Counted from the stretch's first letter, positions 53,738 to 63,036 are shown. The stretch is 64,000 bases of DNA from Photobacterium gaetbulicola Gung47 (GCA_000940995.1 CP005974.1:62001-126000); one strand, 5' to 3'. A program made the numbers and translations. Notes: a model not told the origin generated them from the sequence alone.

Positions 53738-54349
53738 TTGAAACCAGTGATCATTCAGCTCGACAAAGAAACACTTGCAGGACACGAAGGAAAGGTTCAG
53801 CCATTAGGCGGCCTCCAGAAAATAATGGAAGGGCTGGATACTTTACATTCAACCGAACTTTCTCAGCTCACTGACATTTTCCCACTAAATGCAGTAGCCA
53901 AGGCTGTGAACAAGGCAGTTCAAGAGATTGCTAGCCAAGAATCCAAGGAATATCTAGAAAGATTGATCAAAGCGGCCTTGGATAACTGTCATATAAAGCA
54001 ACTGGAACAGTGCGATATCGCTGAAGGCCTCCTAAACGATATAGTCAAAGATCGAGTAGCCAAAATCCATGGGGGAATGAAGAGTAAGCGCCAAACCAAT
54101 GCAGCAATAGACTGGATAATAAGGGCGGTAAAAACCTTCTATGAGGTAGTTAGACACAAAGAGTGTCAGATCGGAGCATTAGTCAACAAAATTTTAAATC
54201 GTGACGCATTCAAAGACAAGCTCAAGCCAGCGTTCAATACCATCATGAAATATACAGCAGGCTTTGCACCCAAAACGGCATTCAGAAAGGGGCGAGCACG
54301 ACAAGCCGAACATGAAGCTATTGAGGTATTCATCTCTCAGCTTGTTTAA
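53738..54349 (+). CDS. Hypothetical protein at the island edge
   Basis: About 203 residues, no family recognised. The sequence is soluble, largely helical and Lys-rich, with FRKGRARQAEHEAIEVFISQ near the end. No ATG is available at the front: in-frame candidates after the fis terminator are TTG 53738 (MKPVIIQLDKE) and GTG 53747, so either a rare start is used or the 5' end was lost at integration. The open frame itself runs from before the fis terminator, which cannot all be translated. Base composition is more AT-rich than in the core genes. Confidence 0.55.
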   Translation: MKPVIIQLDKETLAGHEGKVQPLGGLQKIMEGLDTLHSTELSQLTDIFPLNAVAKAVNKAVQEIASQESKEYLERLIKAALDNCHIKQLEQCDIAEGLLNDIVKDRVAKIHGGMKSKRQTNAAIDWIIRAVKTFYEVVRHKECQIGALVNKILNRDAFKDKLKPAFNTIMKYTAGFAPKTAFRKGRARQAEHEAIEVFISQLV

Positions 54350-54399
54350 ACCACCAATAAACTAGCAGCCAATTTATTGAGGTATCCCAATCAGACAGA

Positions 54400-54657
54400 A
54401 TGAGGTCAATTCAAGACAACATTCTGGAAAGATTGATGGCAAAAGCACTTCAACACCTGCCCGCTGCACCCACAAACCAAATAGTGCAAACCGATCGGCT
54501 CATTCGAGAGCGCGAGCGGCGACTGATCACGTCTATTAGTCGGAGCCATTGCTACAAGCTTGAACAAGATGACCGATTCCCTAAGCGCGTGGTTCTAGGC
54601 CCAAGATCTGTTGCGTGGAAATTGAGCGAAATTCTGACGTGGCTGGACAATAGTTAG
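54400..54657 (+). CDS. AlpA family phage/island regulator
   Basis: 85-residue DNA-binding protein with the AlpA/MerR-like HTH: DRLIRERERRLITSISRSHC, YKLEQDDRFPKRVVLGPRSV and AWKLSEILTWLDN. AlpA-type proteins control excision and gene expression of P4-like prophages and satellites. ATG 54400 is used here; ATG 54436 (MAKALQHLP) is also possible. The stop TAG shares a base with the next gene start. Confidence 0.85.
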   Translation: MRSIQDNILERLMAKALQHLPAAPTNQIVQTDRLIRERERRLITSISRSHCYKLEQDDRFPKRVVLGPRSVAWKLSEILTWLDNS

Positions 54658-55061
54658 TGAACCATCGCAGAAAGACAAACAGTAAGGGCATGCGGCCAAA
54701 TGGTCGCGGTCCCAAAGGAGGATTTGTAATGGCACTGCACGCAATTATTGACCACAAAGACTACCAATCTTTATCTGCCCCTGCACAGTCATTGTTGTGG
54801 ACTATAGCACGCCAGTACAACGGCTATAACAATGGATGGTTGAAAGGAACATTAGAGATTCTAAAACCATGGGGATGGAAGAAAGACCGACTGAAAGCAT
54901 GCTTAAAAGAACTAAAAGACAAAGATTGGTTAAGAGTCACTCGTGTCCCACGATACCCCAAAGATCCTTATCGATATGCTTTATCTTGGGAAGAAATCAA
55001 CTCCGATAAAGATGGTATGGACGAAGGTGCTAAAGCTTATCCAAAACGCTCACTAAAATAA
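54657..55061 (+). CDS. Replication-type helix-turn-helix protein of the island
   Basis: 134 residues. The stretch GPKGGFVMALHAIIDHKDYQ, then LSAPAQSLLWTIARQYNGYN and NGWLKGTLEILK resembles the N-terminal part of plasmid/prophage replication-initiation-like HTH proteins that begin R-G-x-F-V-x-L-P-H. I chose GTG 54657, overlapping the AlpA stop, because the residues before ATG 54729 fit this family; the strong AAAGGAGG just before 54729 makes that ATG a real alternative start. Confidence 0.6.
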   Translation: MNHRRKTNSKGMRPNGRGPKGGFVMALHAIIDHKDYQSLSAPAQSLLWTIARQYNGYNNGWLKGTLEILKPWGWKKDRLKACLKELKDKDWLRVTRVPRYPKDPYRYALSWEEINSDKDGMDEGAKAYPKRSLK

Positions 55062-55092
55062 TCAGGGTAAGAAAAAACACCATTAAAAACAC

Positions 55093-55210
55093 TTTAAGGG
55101 CGGTAAAACCAACCTTAAAACATCAAACACCTTTCCTTTTAGTCATTTAATGGCGAAAAAACCGCTATTAAACGACCTTATAGCACCAATTTAAGGGCGG
55201 AAAATCCGCC
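55093..55210. repeat. Three iterated AT-rich hairpins sharing TTTAAGGGCGG
   Basis: Three inverted repeats lie in a row: 55093-55119 (TTTAAGG/CCTTAAA), 55146-55172 (TTTAATGGCG/CCGCTATTAAA, imperfect) and 55190-55210 (GGCGGA/TCCGCC preceded by TTTAA). The sequence TTTAAGGGCGG occurs twice exactly (55093, 55190). Placed just after a replication-like gene in an otherwise non-coding 197-bp gap, this looks like an iteron or operator cluster. Confidence 0.6.
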
Positions 55211-55258
55211 TCATCTATAGAAATTTACCATCACAAGTATCACAAAAGGAGTAAAGAA

Positions 55259-55570
55259 GTGATGCACAAATATGGAAAAGCATTCCTTGATGAGAAAACA
55301 ACATACCCTAAACTCACAAAAAAATCGTTCTGTGAAAGGGAACAAATCACACTAGGTACACTGAACAAGTCAATAAAATACTACCTAAGCCCTGTAGATA
55401 CGAAAGTCATAGAAGAGTCCAGAGTCAAAGATAAGGTTATCAAAACACTAAAAGAGCGCATTAGCAGCCTCCAAGCTGAACTCGAATCCACTCAGCAGGC
55501 AAAGGTGCTGGTAGAAGGGCAACTAGATATCATGGTGACAGAACTAGTAAACCGTCTACCTCACCGATAA
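55259..55570 (+). CDS. Small island protein with C-terminal coiled coil, unknown function
   Basis: 103 residues. The first half has an HTH-like order (LTKKSFCEREQITLGTLNKS, IKYYLSPVD) and the second half (KVIKTLKERISSLQAELEST, QQAKVLVEGQL) is a coiled coil, as in small KfrB/DNA-binding partition or regulator proteins. GTG 55259 is seven bases after AAGGAG; ATG 55262 directly follows. No named family recognised. Confidence 0.6.
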   Translation: MMHKYGKAFLDEKTTYPKLTKKSFCEREQITLGTLNKSIKYYLSPVDTKVIEESRVKDKVIKTLKERISSLQAELESTQQAKVLVEGQLDIMVTELVNRLPHR

Positions 55571-55581
55571 AGAATGTCGCT

Positions 55582-55639
55582 ATTGCGCAGAAATCCTCTC
55601 GGGGCTGAAACCAACCCCATGAACCGAAAAGTGCGCAAT
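55582..55639. repeat. Inverted repeat ATTGCGCA/TGCGCAAT with inner stem
   Basis: A perfect 8-bp outer stem (55582-55589 with 55632-55639) encloses GGGG/CCCC at 55600-55618. It may be a structured RNA or the terminator of the preceding gene, but no U-run follows. Confidence 0.4.
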
Positions 55640-55767
55640 TCTTGAAAAAGACATTAAAGCCATAGTTAACAAGATATTAGCTGCGGTTTTGAGTAAAGGG
55701 TAATTTCTTACATGTCGCACTAATGGATCATCTTGAACAAGTTACGCAACGTGATAGACAAAACTAA

Positions 55768-56319
55768 ATGACCAGATTCAACCTAGACACTCTGCCCCTC
55801 TGTGGGGCAAAAACTCGCAGTGGTTCACCTTGCAATCGTAGAGGTAACAAACATAACGGACGTTGCAAACTACACGGAGGTGGCTCTACGGGGCCAAGAA
55901 CCAAAGAAGGAAAGCTAGCCTCACGGCAAAATGCTCGAAAAGAGCCGCCAATGACGATGTTTGAGGTTCGGCATGATATGCGGATAGTAGAGCAAGCAAG
56001 AGCCGCTTACTTTTCTATCAAACGCTTGATGCTAGAGCCGAAAATAGAATGGAACAAGGTATTTCGTGTCATAGAGCGAGATCGGATGGCCTTGGAATCT
56101 GTTAAGTACTCAATCTTTGAAATCGAAGACCAAGACGCATTATTAATAATCCAGAGCGCCCTTGACGAGTATTACAAAGAAACGGCTAGCCAGCATCTGA
56201 AATTTCATATTCACCAGCTTGTAATGCCCTATTCGAAGTTTGCACGTGGCTACACAAAAACACAAAGCGACCATTTGACCGAGTGGCTGATGAAACGCCC
56301 CGCCCCTTGGGAAGGTTAG
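55768..56319 (+). CDS. HGGxSTG domain protein
   Basis: 183-residue protein with an N-terminal basic, Cys-containing module CGAKTRSGSPCNRRGNKHNG, RCKLHGGGSTGPRTKEGK, which is the HGGxSTG domain common on prophages and islands; the pattern of two Cys, a third Cys and His looks like a small zinc-binding fold. The remaining residues are helical and without known motifs. Function not known; it converges with the metallopeptidase gene five bases away. Confidence 0.75.
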   Translation: MTRFNLDTLPLCGAKTRSGSPCNRRGNKHNGRCKLHGGGSTGPRTKEGKLASRQNARKEPPMTMFEVRHDMRIVEQARAAYFSIKRLMLEPKIEWNKVFRVIERDRMALESVKYSIFEIEDQDALLIIQSALDEYYKETASQHLKFHIHQLVMPYSKFARGYTKTQSDHLTEWLMKRPAPWEG

Positions 56320-56324
56320 TAATA

Positions 56325-57056
56325 CTACACTACCAACCCATGCCCGCGCTGCTTGAGCCACTCCCGGTGCTCTTTGTAGTCGGGCATAACTCTTTCAACT
56401 TCCTTCCAGAACTGCGTTGAGTGGTCATGGTGCAGCAAGTGACACAGCTCATGGACAACAACGTAGTCCACCACTCGGTTGGGTGCCATCACAATCACCC
56501 AGTTGAACTCCAAGTCGCCATACGGCGTGCAACTGCCCCAGCGGCTTTTGAAATCCTTAATGCGAACCACACCAGTTTCAACTCCCACCAGCTTGCGATA
56601 GCGGCGAACTTTCTCTCGGATCTTACGGTCTGCATTGCGCTTGTACCAGCTTTGCAGCAAGCGCCGAATGTAGTGAGGTTGCTGTTTAGGGGCTGGTACG
56701 GTAACCGTAATTCTGCCGTTTACCAGTTTTGGCGCAATCAAATCGCCTGTAAGGACTTTTAAGCGATAGTTACGCCCTAAGTAAGGGTAAGCCTCCCCAG
56801 ATACGAATTGATTGCTACTAGCAGGCTTGGCGAGAGCCGCATGAGCCAGCTTCTCGATTATCCAGCGATGTTTATCCGCCACCAGCTGCTCGATACGCTC
56901 TATCGGCAACTGACGGGGAGCTACTAATGTCACCAAACCACCGTCAATCTTCAAAGCAGCCGTTTTGCGACGAGATGAACGCTCGATAACCACATCATAT
57001 CCATCGCCCTGCACTACCTGCGTTAGCCTATCTGATGATTTTGTATTCACGCTCAT
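56325..57056 (-). CDS. YgjP-like zinc metallopeptidase (DUF45) of the R-M operon
   Basis: 243-residue metal-dependent hydrolase of the YgjP/DUF45 (M48-like) group. The zinc site HELCH is at 202-206 with a further HDHSTQFW and a glutamate downstream; FKSRWGSCTPYGDLEFNW is the family signature. It starts three bases after the hsdR stop, so it is the last gene of the type I restriction operon. Such genes accompany many hsdR loci, with unknown purpose; tuning of the restriction complex by proteolysis is only a guess. Confidence 0.9.
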   Translation of the reverse strand: MSVNTKSSDRLTQVVQGDGYDVVIERSSRRKTAALKIDGGLVTLVAPRQLPIERIEQLVADKHRWIIEKLAHAALAKPASSNQFVSGEAYPYLGRNYRLKVLTGDLIAPKLVNGRITVTVPAPKQQPHYIRRLLQSWYKRNADRKIREKVRRYRKLVGVETGVVRIKDFKSRWGSCTPYGDLEFNWVIVMAPNRVVDYVVVHELCHLLHHDHSTQFWKEVERVMPDYKEHREWLKQRGHGLVV

Positions 57057-57059
57057 TGA

Positions 57060-60000
57060 TTACAAGCCTGCCGCCTGATGACTGAACTTGATTTTCGCCA
57101 AGTCCATAAAACGCTCTTGTAACACACTAACCAGTTCTCTTTTGCCGAAAGACTGATCGAGCACGGTGCGTTTAATCTCTTTCTTCATCCGCTTTATCTC
57201 GTCTGGCTTATTGAAAAAGTCGATTATCTTAGTCGCTTCATCCAGCATCTGCACCAAGGTTTGCGTCGTATCTTTGATAGACTCATGCGTGGCTTCATCA
57301 ATCACATCGCCATCGCTAACCTGCACTACCTCAGCCATTAGAATGTTGTAGAAGGCAAACTCCGTTTCAGATAGTCCAACATCCTGCGCGGCTTGCTGGT
57401 GGCCGGTTTTAATGTCATCGGTCATCTCCAGCAGTAACTCAAGCTGTTGCTCCCATTGGCCGTGAGTCTTCTCGATAATGTCGCGCAGGCGCAAGCTCAG
57501 TGAACGGTAATACTCCGGATCTTCATCAATGTTGATGGTGATATGGTGCTTGATGGCACTCTCAATCTCCGATGCTTTGGACTCATCAGATTTGGCAGGC
57601 TTGATGCTCTCTTTGAAATTGGCTGCCAGCAGGTCAATTGGCGGGATTTTTGGGTCTACCCCTGTGCTGAGGATATGCTCATCCACCAGCTGGCGCACCT
57701 TCTCGCCGATATCACGCATGTCCAGCCCTTCGTCGCGGTACTTAGTCTTTGCTGCATTGTGGATTTTACCCAGCAGCTTCATATCCGGGATATAAGGGGC
57801 AACGGAAGGGTCTGGCAGAATCACGTTGAACTGTTTGGCGAACTGCTTGAACGCCATATCAAACTGCGCCCGTACCGTTTCACTTTTCAGAGCCAGCACA
57901 TAGTCATCAATATCATCACTTTTGACGTGCTTGAAGAATGACATGGCCAAAGTGTGTTTGGCTTTCAGCTTAGGCAATTCGTCTTTAAGGCTTTGGTAAG
58001 TACCATCTACATCTTCACTACTAAACAGCTCCAACGCTTCAGTGAGATGGGTAGCCAAACCGTAGTAATCCACCACATAACCACAACGCTTGCCCTTGTA
58101 GGTACGGTTTACCCGTGCAATCGCCTGCATCAAAGTATGGTCTTGCAACTTACGGTCGATATACATCACCTGTGCGATTGGTGCATCAAAGCCTGTCAAT
58201 AGCATATCTTTGACGATCAAAAAGGCAGTATTGTCGAACTTCTTGTCTTTATCGGCCGTGCCTTGCTCGTCGATACCAAATGGCTTTTTGAAGTTGCTGA
58301 TAACCTTCTTATGATGAGTTTTGTCTGTGTACTGCGCGATATATTTTTCATCATTGTGATCACCGGAGATAATCACCTCTGATGGTGGCGCATCGAGCTC
58401 ATCCAGCGTCTTCTTAAATAGCGCGGCCACATGACGACTGCCGACCACAATCATCGCTTTAAAACCATCAGGGCGGATGGTTTCCTTATAGTGTTTAAGC
58501 AGATCCAAGCAGACCCAGCGCACACGAGCAGGCGCTTCACGCACAGCTCGCTCTACGCCGTACTTTTTCTTTATCTCGCGCTGCTCTTCAGCGCTGTAAT
58601 CACCAAAGTACTCTTCAAACAGCTTATCCAGTGACTCACCCGCCACCTCGGAGCGCACTTCACGGCCTTCATACAGTAGGCGTACAGTCGCACCATCTTC
58701 CACCGCCTGGTTAATCTTGTACTCATCGATATAACCACCAAACGCCTGACCCATCTTCTGGGTTTTCAGTAGTGGTGTGCCTGTAAAACCAATTTTCGGC
58801 GCATTGGGCAGCGCAGCATTGATGGTCATCGCTAAGCCACCAAACTGAGTACGATGCGCCTCGTCAGCTAATACTATGATCTTCTCGCTGGGGTTGAGAT
58901 CGGCAAAGCCCTCGGCCACCTTGCTGCCAGCCCCTTGTTTCTCCTGCTCTTTTTCAAGGTCGGAAAACTTCTGCACCATGGCCGTGACCAGATCGGAACT
59001 GTCTTTTTTCAGCAGCTCTTTCAGCTCAGCCACCGAGCCCGCGTTGTAGACGGTTTCGCCTTGGGCATCGCGGAAGGTATTGGATAGCTGCTCGTCGAGC
59101 TGAGTACGGTCAGTGATAAACACCAGTTTGTACTGTTGTAGCTCGGGATCGCGGCGCATCTTCACCGCCAGCATTACCATGGTCAGTGACTTACCACTGC
59201 CTTGGGTATGCCATACCACGCCAGATTTAGCCTTGCGGTCACTGCCGTTTTTCAGTCGGGCTATCACCTTATTCACTGCGCGGTACTGCTGGTAACGGGC
59301 AACCTTTTTGATCATCCTGCCGTCGTCAGTTTCAAACAGAATGAAGTTTTGCAGGATATCGAGAAAACTGCTGATGCTGAACATCCCAGCCAACAGGCGT
59401 TGCTGGGCGGTAACCTCGGTAAGTACCTCATAGCTGGCTGGTGGCTCTGCTGCCATACGCAAATCAGCAAGACTGGCATCTTCGAGCGGCACTTCCTGTA
59501 ACAGCCCATCCTCTAGGGCATCGTCTGGCTGCTGCAACTCCACTGCCGAGCGGAAAGAGAGAACATTATCCTCTAACGATTGCTGTGCTAACTGTTGCTC
59601 TGTAAACGGATAAGCATCTTTCCAGTCGCCATAGTGCTGGCTGCTAGAGCTGATGGTGCCCACCTTAGCCTGATCGCGACAGGTCGAAACCATCAGTTGG
59701 TTATACCAAAACAGCTTCTCTGCCCCTTCGTGATCTTCGCTGCGGCGCAGGTTGGCATAACGGCGCAGTTGATTGATACCGTTGCTCATCGGGTCTGAAA
59801 TGTACGGCGACTTGCACTCAATCACCGCCAGCGGAAGACCATTCACAAAGCAGACAATATCGGGGATGATTTTCTGGTTTACCCCTTCGACCTTAAACTG
59901 GTTGGTACAGAGAAACTCGTTGTTATCTGGATTATCGAAGTCGATAAGTTTTACCGTCTGCCCTTTTCGTCCTTTGCCAAGATCTTGCTCAACAGAGAGG

Positions 60001-60287
60001 TAGTTCACCATCATCTGATAGAAGGCATGGTTGTACTCCATCAAAGCGGCAAAATTGGGGTGAGTCACCTCGCGCATCACCTTGCGCAGATTCTCATCGC
60101 TGATCCAAGGGTTAATCCGTTTTATCGCAGATTCTAGGCGCTTCACCAAAACCACATCACGCAGATAGGCGCGCTCTTGATTTGGATGCTCGGGAGCGAG
60201 GGTTTTGCCCTGCACGTACCGCCAGCCCTGTTTGACCAACTGGGCAATGGCGGGGGCTTCTACTTTATCGAATTCGTTGTTTGCCAT
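57060..60287 (-). CDS. hsdR: Type I restriction enzyme R subunit
   Basis: ATP-driven translocase and nuclease that cleaves unmethylated foreign DNA. The 1075 residues show an N-terminal HSDR_N nuclease (PDIVCFVNGLPLAVIECKSP, PD-ExK), a Walker A motif HTQGSGKSLTMVM, Walker B-like LADEAHRTQFGG, TGTPLL, and the helicase motif VI QAIARVNRTYKGK, followed by a helical C-terminus that binds the methylase. Intact. Its ATG directly follows the stop of the gene at 60288 with no gap. Confidence 0.96.
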   Translation of the reverse strand: MANNEFDKVEAPAIAQLVKQGWRYVQGKTLAPEHPNQERAYLRDVVLVKRLESAIKRINPWISDENLRKVMREVTHPNFAALMEYNHAFYQMMVNYLSVEQDLGKGRKGQTVKLIDFDNPDNNEFLCTNQFKVEGVNQKIIPDIVCFVNGLPLAVIECKSPYISDPMSNGINQLRRYANLRRSEDHEGAEKLFWYNQLMVSTCRDQAKVGTISSSSQHYGDWKDAYPFTEQQLAQQSLEDNVLSFRSAVELQQPDDALEDGLLQEVPLEDASLADLRMAAEPPASYEVLTEVTAQQRLLAGMFSISSFLDILQNFILFETDDGRMIKKVARYQQYRAVNKVIARLKNGSDRKAKSGVVWHTQGSGKSLTMVMLAVKMRRDPELQQYKLVFITDRTQLDEQLSNTFRDAQGETVYNAGSVAELKELLKKDSSDLVTAMVQKFSDLEKEQEKQGAGSKVAEGFADLNPSEKIIVLADEAHRTQFGGLAMTINAALPNAPKIGFTGTPLLKTQKMGQAFGGYIDEYKINQAVEDGATVRLLYEGREVRSEVAGESLDKLFEEYFGDYSAEEQREIKKKYGVERAVREAPARVRWVCLDLLKHYKETIRPDGFKAMIVVGSRHVAALFKKTLDELDAPPSEVIISGDHNDEKYIAQYTDKTHHKKVISNFKKPFGIDEQGTADKDKKFDNTAFLIVKDMLLTGFDAPIAQVMYIDRKLQDHTLMQAIARVNRTYKGKRCGYVVDYYGLATHLTEALELFSSEDVDGTYQSLKDELPKLKAKHTLAMSFFKHVKSDDIDDYVLALKSETVRAQFDMAFKQFAKQFNVILPDPSVAPYIPDMKLLGKIHNAAKTKYRDEGLDMRDIGEKVRQLVDEHILSTGVDPKIPPIDLLAANFKESIKPAKSDESKASEIESAIKHHITINIDEDPEYYRSLSLRLRDIIEKTHGQWEQQLELLLEMTDDIKTGHQQAAQDVGLSETEFAFYNILMAEVVQVSDGDVIDEATHESIKDTTQTLVQMLDEATKIIDFFNKPDEIKRMKKEIKRTVLDQSFGKRELVSVLQERFMDLAKIKFSHQAAGL

Positions 60288-60920
60288 TTATGCCTCACAT
60301 TCCTTTGTGTGCGAGAAAGCGGCTTGCTCGGTTAGCGTCAGGTATTCAGCAATCTTCTCATTTGCTGCATTGAAACCTTCCTCCGTCATTAGCTGTGCAA
60401 TTGGCACCTCGAAACCTATAGTGACAAAGCCCTTATCACGCTGATAAGCATCACTGTCGGCATAGCTTGGATAGGCAAGGCTGTTCCACTCTGCGTAATA
60501 GTCTTTGCTGCTTTCCTCGCAAGCACGGTAGATGCCCACTCGCAAAAGACTTTGCGCACTCTCTACATCTTGCGGCAGCTTTAACGCATCTGGCTGGCCT
60601 TTGCCTTTCTCCTTAACAATCCCCGTGTCATTGATGACAATCAGCTCTAGGGTATAGTCCCCTTGTGTCACCTTGCTTGTATCCACCACCCGTTTAAACA
60701 CATAGCGGGTGACAGCGGCTGGCAGCAAATCCCATTGCCACTTTTTGAATGGATTCGCTCTGGCGGGTTTATCAAACAGCTGTGGTGTCCAAAAATCAAA
60801 GGTCGCATCCGCTTGTGTCGCTAAAGCATTAAGTTTTGGATGCAAGCGCTGGTAGTAGGCAGCCAATAAGCGATGTGCAGTACGCACCTGAAGAAAAAGA
60901 TCGCCCGTTGATGTGGTCAT
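60288..60920 (-). CDS. Unrecognised protein between hsdS and hsdR (second extra gene)
   Basis: 210 residues, family not recognised. No membrane segment; stretches such as FDFWTPQLFDKPARANPFKK, YTLELIVINDTG and GFEVPIAQLMTEEGFNAANE suggest a mixed alpha/beta soluble protein. Its start overlaps the stop of the gene at 60920 by one base and its stop abuts hsdR, so it is translated with the restriction operon. It could be a partner of the PD-(D/E)XK protein, an inhibitor or a regulator; nothing in the sequence decides. Confidence 0.75.
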   Translation of the reverse strand: MTTSTGDLFLQVRTAHRLLAAYYQRLHPKLNALATQADATFDFWTPQLFDKPARANPFKKWQWDLLPAAVTRYVFKRVVDTSKVTQGDYTLELIVINDTGIVKEKGKGQPDALKLPQDVESAQSLLRVGIYRACEESSKDYYAEWNSLAYPSYADSDAYQRDKGFVTIGFEVPIAQLMTEEGFNAANEKIAEYLTLTEQAAFSHTKECEA

Positions 60921-61759
60921 TATTGTTCCTTTAAAGCTGATTGAAAACGGGGTAAGTCGAGCGATGTGAAGGCTTGTGTAAGTTCATCCAGATCTGTACT
61001 GGAATCGTCTTCATGCTCTGTTATTGGGTTAACCTCGGTTCTAAGTAGCGGGTGATTGAGTGACAAGGTAGGCAAATTAGAGCGGGTCAGCTCTGCCCAT
61101 TTGAACGGTGAGGTTTGTTGACCATAAAGACTTAGCCCATCCAGCATATCCTGAATAATACGAGCGTCCTGTTTGGACAGCTCGCACTCGGACGGCTCAC
61201 CAACGAGTTGCAACAACTGAGTGGTAACGGCATCCCATTTTAATGCCGCAATCCCCTTCAACTGCTGTTGCTTAGAGAGCAGACGCTTTGCCCACCGCGC
61301 TGCGTCTGCTTGCTCGATCCGCCCTATCGCCAAAAAGTACAATGATTTATGACTATCTTCCTCAGCTTGCAGGAAGGACTCTATTTCTTTGTGCCATTGA
61401 CCGAAGTACTGATTGCCGCCCGCTGGTGGCTTGACCTCTACGATAATGTCGCACACATCAAAATGGAGGATGAGATCAGGCTCAACTTGATTCGAGCCCT
61501 CATCATGTTCATGGCTAAAGCGTTGCCAATAGGTGATATCAACAAACTCACCGAAGCTGGCTGGAATGGTGCCGTGATGCAGTTGAAACCAGTGGTTCAG
61601 CAAGGTGTGCTGAACCCCATCTGAAAGGTAGGCAAAACGCTCAAAGATAGTCGAAGTCAGCAGGTCTTCACGGGCTTTAAACAGTTGTGACCAACTGACC
61701 GACTCATCCTTGTTGTGCTCTATACGTCCTGCTTTACCGTGAAGAATTGCTTTTAGCAT
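60920..61759 (-). CDS. PD-(D/E)XK nuclease-like protein between hsdS and hsdR (first extra gene)
   Basis: 279 residues. The core EPDLILHFDVCDIIVEVKPP has the PD (94-95) and EVK (108-110) spacing of the PD-(D/E)XK nuclease fold, followed by a helix with QWHKEIESFL. The C-terminus is acidic (EHEDDSSTDLDELTQAF). The start overlaps the hsdS stop by one base. A nuclease-like protein separate from HsdR in a type I operon is unusual; it may be an extra effector, or a catalytically inactive binding protein. Confidence 0.75.
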   Translation of the reverse strand: MLKAILHGKAGRIEHNKDESVSWSQLFKAREDLLTSTIFERFAYLSDGVQHTLLNHWFQLHHGTIPASFGEFVDITYWQRFSHEHDEGSNQVEPDLILHFDVCDIIVEVKPPAGGNQYFGQWHKEIESFLQAEEDSHKSLYFLAIGRIEQADAARWAKRLLSKQQQLKGIAALKWDAVTTQLLQLVGEPSECELSKQDARIIQDMLDGLSLYGQQTSPFKWAELTRSNLPTLSLNHPLLRTEVNPITEHEDDSSTDLDELTQAFTSLDLPRFQSALKEQ

Positions 61760-63036
61760 TAGCTGTCCACCTTCACACGTACTTTGCCAGTGAGGAGGTC
61801 TTGCATCAGGGCTTTTTTGGTATTAATCAATTGCAGATGTTTTCGCTCTAGCGCAAATATCTTCCCATCAACACTTTTCAACGAATTTGATATAAGTTGC
61901 TGCTCTTCCATTTTTGGTAATGGGACTTGAAGCTTCTTGAAATACGGTAAGCCAATGGTCTTAATCGTACTCCCCATAGCTATAGCTTCAAATTTAGGCT
62001 TCCAGTATTGAAGCAAGTAATATAGATAGTAGTTATCCAATCGGTCACCACAAACCCACGCCATAAAGTGTTGACTTACAGCCATAGGGCTTCTTGTGAT
62101 TGCACTTTTCCCTATACCTGCGTCTCTTGCCATCACAACTGTACCTGTTGGGTGCAACGTGGCAGACGAGTTCTCTATGCCAAGCTGGCTAATCTTTTTA
62201 GATGTATCTGTAATGTATAGCTTATCTAAGCTAGATGAATCAGTGAGTGAAACCCATTTGATACCGTCATTCCAATACTCTGGTTTTTTCTTATCCGGTG
62301 TATGCCCACTACCTCGCTTTGCCACCTTGTCAAGTAAGCAAACATCCCACCCCTTCGGAATCCTACCCACTGGCGAGTCTTTAAACTCCGTATGCGGCTT
62401 ACCATCCACACCGACACCACGGGTGAGCAGCTCTTGCATCATGCCTGTTTTCAGGTCTTTGAGCTTGCCGATTTGTGCCTGTGTTTTTTCAATCACGTCA
62501 TCGACAGAGGTAAGGGTGGAGGCGATTTTCTTTTGTTCAAGAAGCGGAGGTAGAGGTACATAGTGCTTCTTCAATGTAGTGATGCTAATAGCTGGCTGAG
62601 CCGTTTCTGTTAACAACTTACGTATTTCGCCGCTTTGCTGCATGAAATGTAAATGATGAACCAAATAACAATTTGATGCGATATCCTCATTTACAGACAT
62701 CTTCAAAGAATTGCCAGCTAAAAGGCCAATAGGGTGACCGTCAGGAATTATTGCACATGCCCCAGCGTTCATACCTATTTTTGCCATCAATATATCGCCA
62801 GGACCAGCTGAACTCCGAATTTGCTCTTCGTATTTTTCCTTATCTACATAAACATAGTTCTTTTTCACAAATCGATTTGAAGTAACAAAACCGCTTTGAA
62901 AAACAGGAATTCCACTTTCTCTATAATGCTCTGATTTTAAATTACTTCCGAATGGGCCATCGACAACACCATACCTACCATTGCAAATGTCAGAAATACT
63001 GAATAAAAGCCAATCATTAGGCACAGAATCACTCAT
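61759..63036 (-). CDS. hsdS: Type I restriction enzyme specificity subunit S
   Basis: Reads the two-part DNA target of the complex. The 425 residues contain two target-recognition domains (about 1-150 and 225-375), each ending in the usual LPPLLEQKKIASTLTSVDDV and LPKMEEQQLISNSLKSVD lead into conserved spacer helices (KLKDLKTGMMQELLTRGV and NTKKALMQDLLTGKVRV). Intact, no simple repeats that would make it phase-variable. Overlaps hsdM by eight bases. Confidence 0.95.
   Translation of the reverse strand: MSDSVPNDWLLFSISDICNGRYGVVDGPFGSNLKSEHYRESGIPVFQSGFVTSNRFVKKNYVYVDKEKYEEQIRSSAGPGDILMAKIGMNAGACAIIPDGHPIGLLAGNSLKMSVNEDIASNCYLVHHLHFMQQSGEIRKLLTETAQPAISITTLKKHYVPLPPLLEQKKIASTLTSVDDVIEKTQAQIGKLKDLKTGMMQELLTRGVGVDGKPHTEFKDSPVGRIPKGWDVCLLDKVAKRGSGHTPDKKKPEYWNDGIKWVSLTDSSSLDKLYITDTSKKISQLGIENSSATLHPTGTVVMARDAGIGKSAITRSPMAVSQHFMAWVCGDRLDNYYLYYLLQYWKPKFEAIAMGSTIKTIGLPYFKKLQVPLPKMEEQQLISNSLKSVDGKIFALERKHLQLINTKKALMQDLLTGKVRVKVDS

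Noticed and set aside
62096..62563. 155-residue plus-strand frame inside hsdS
   Set aside because: It is antisense to the second target-recognition domain of HsdS and lacks a ribosome binding site.
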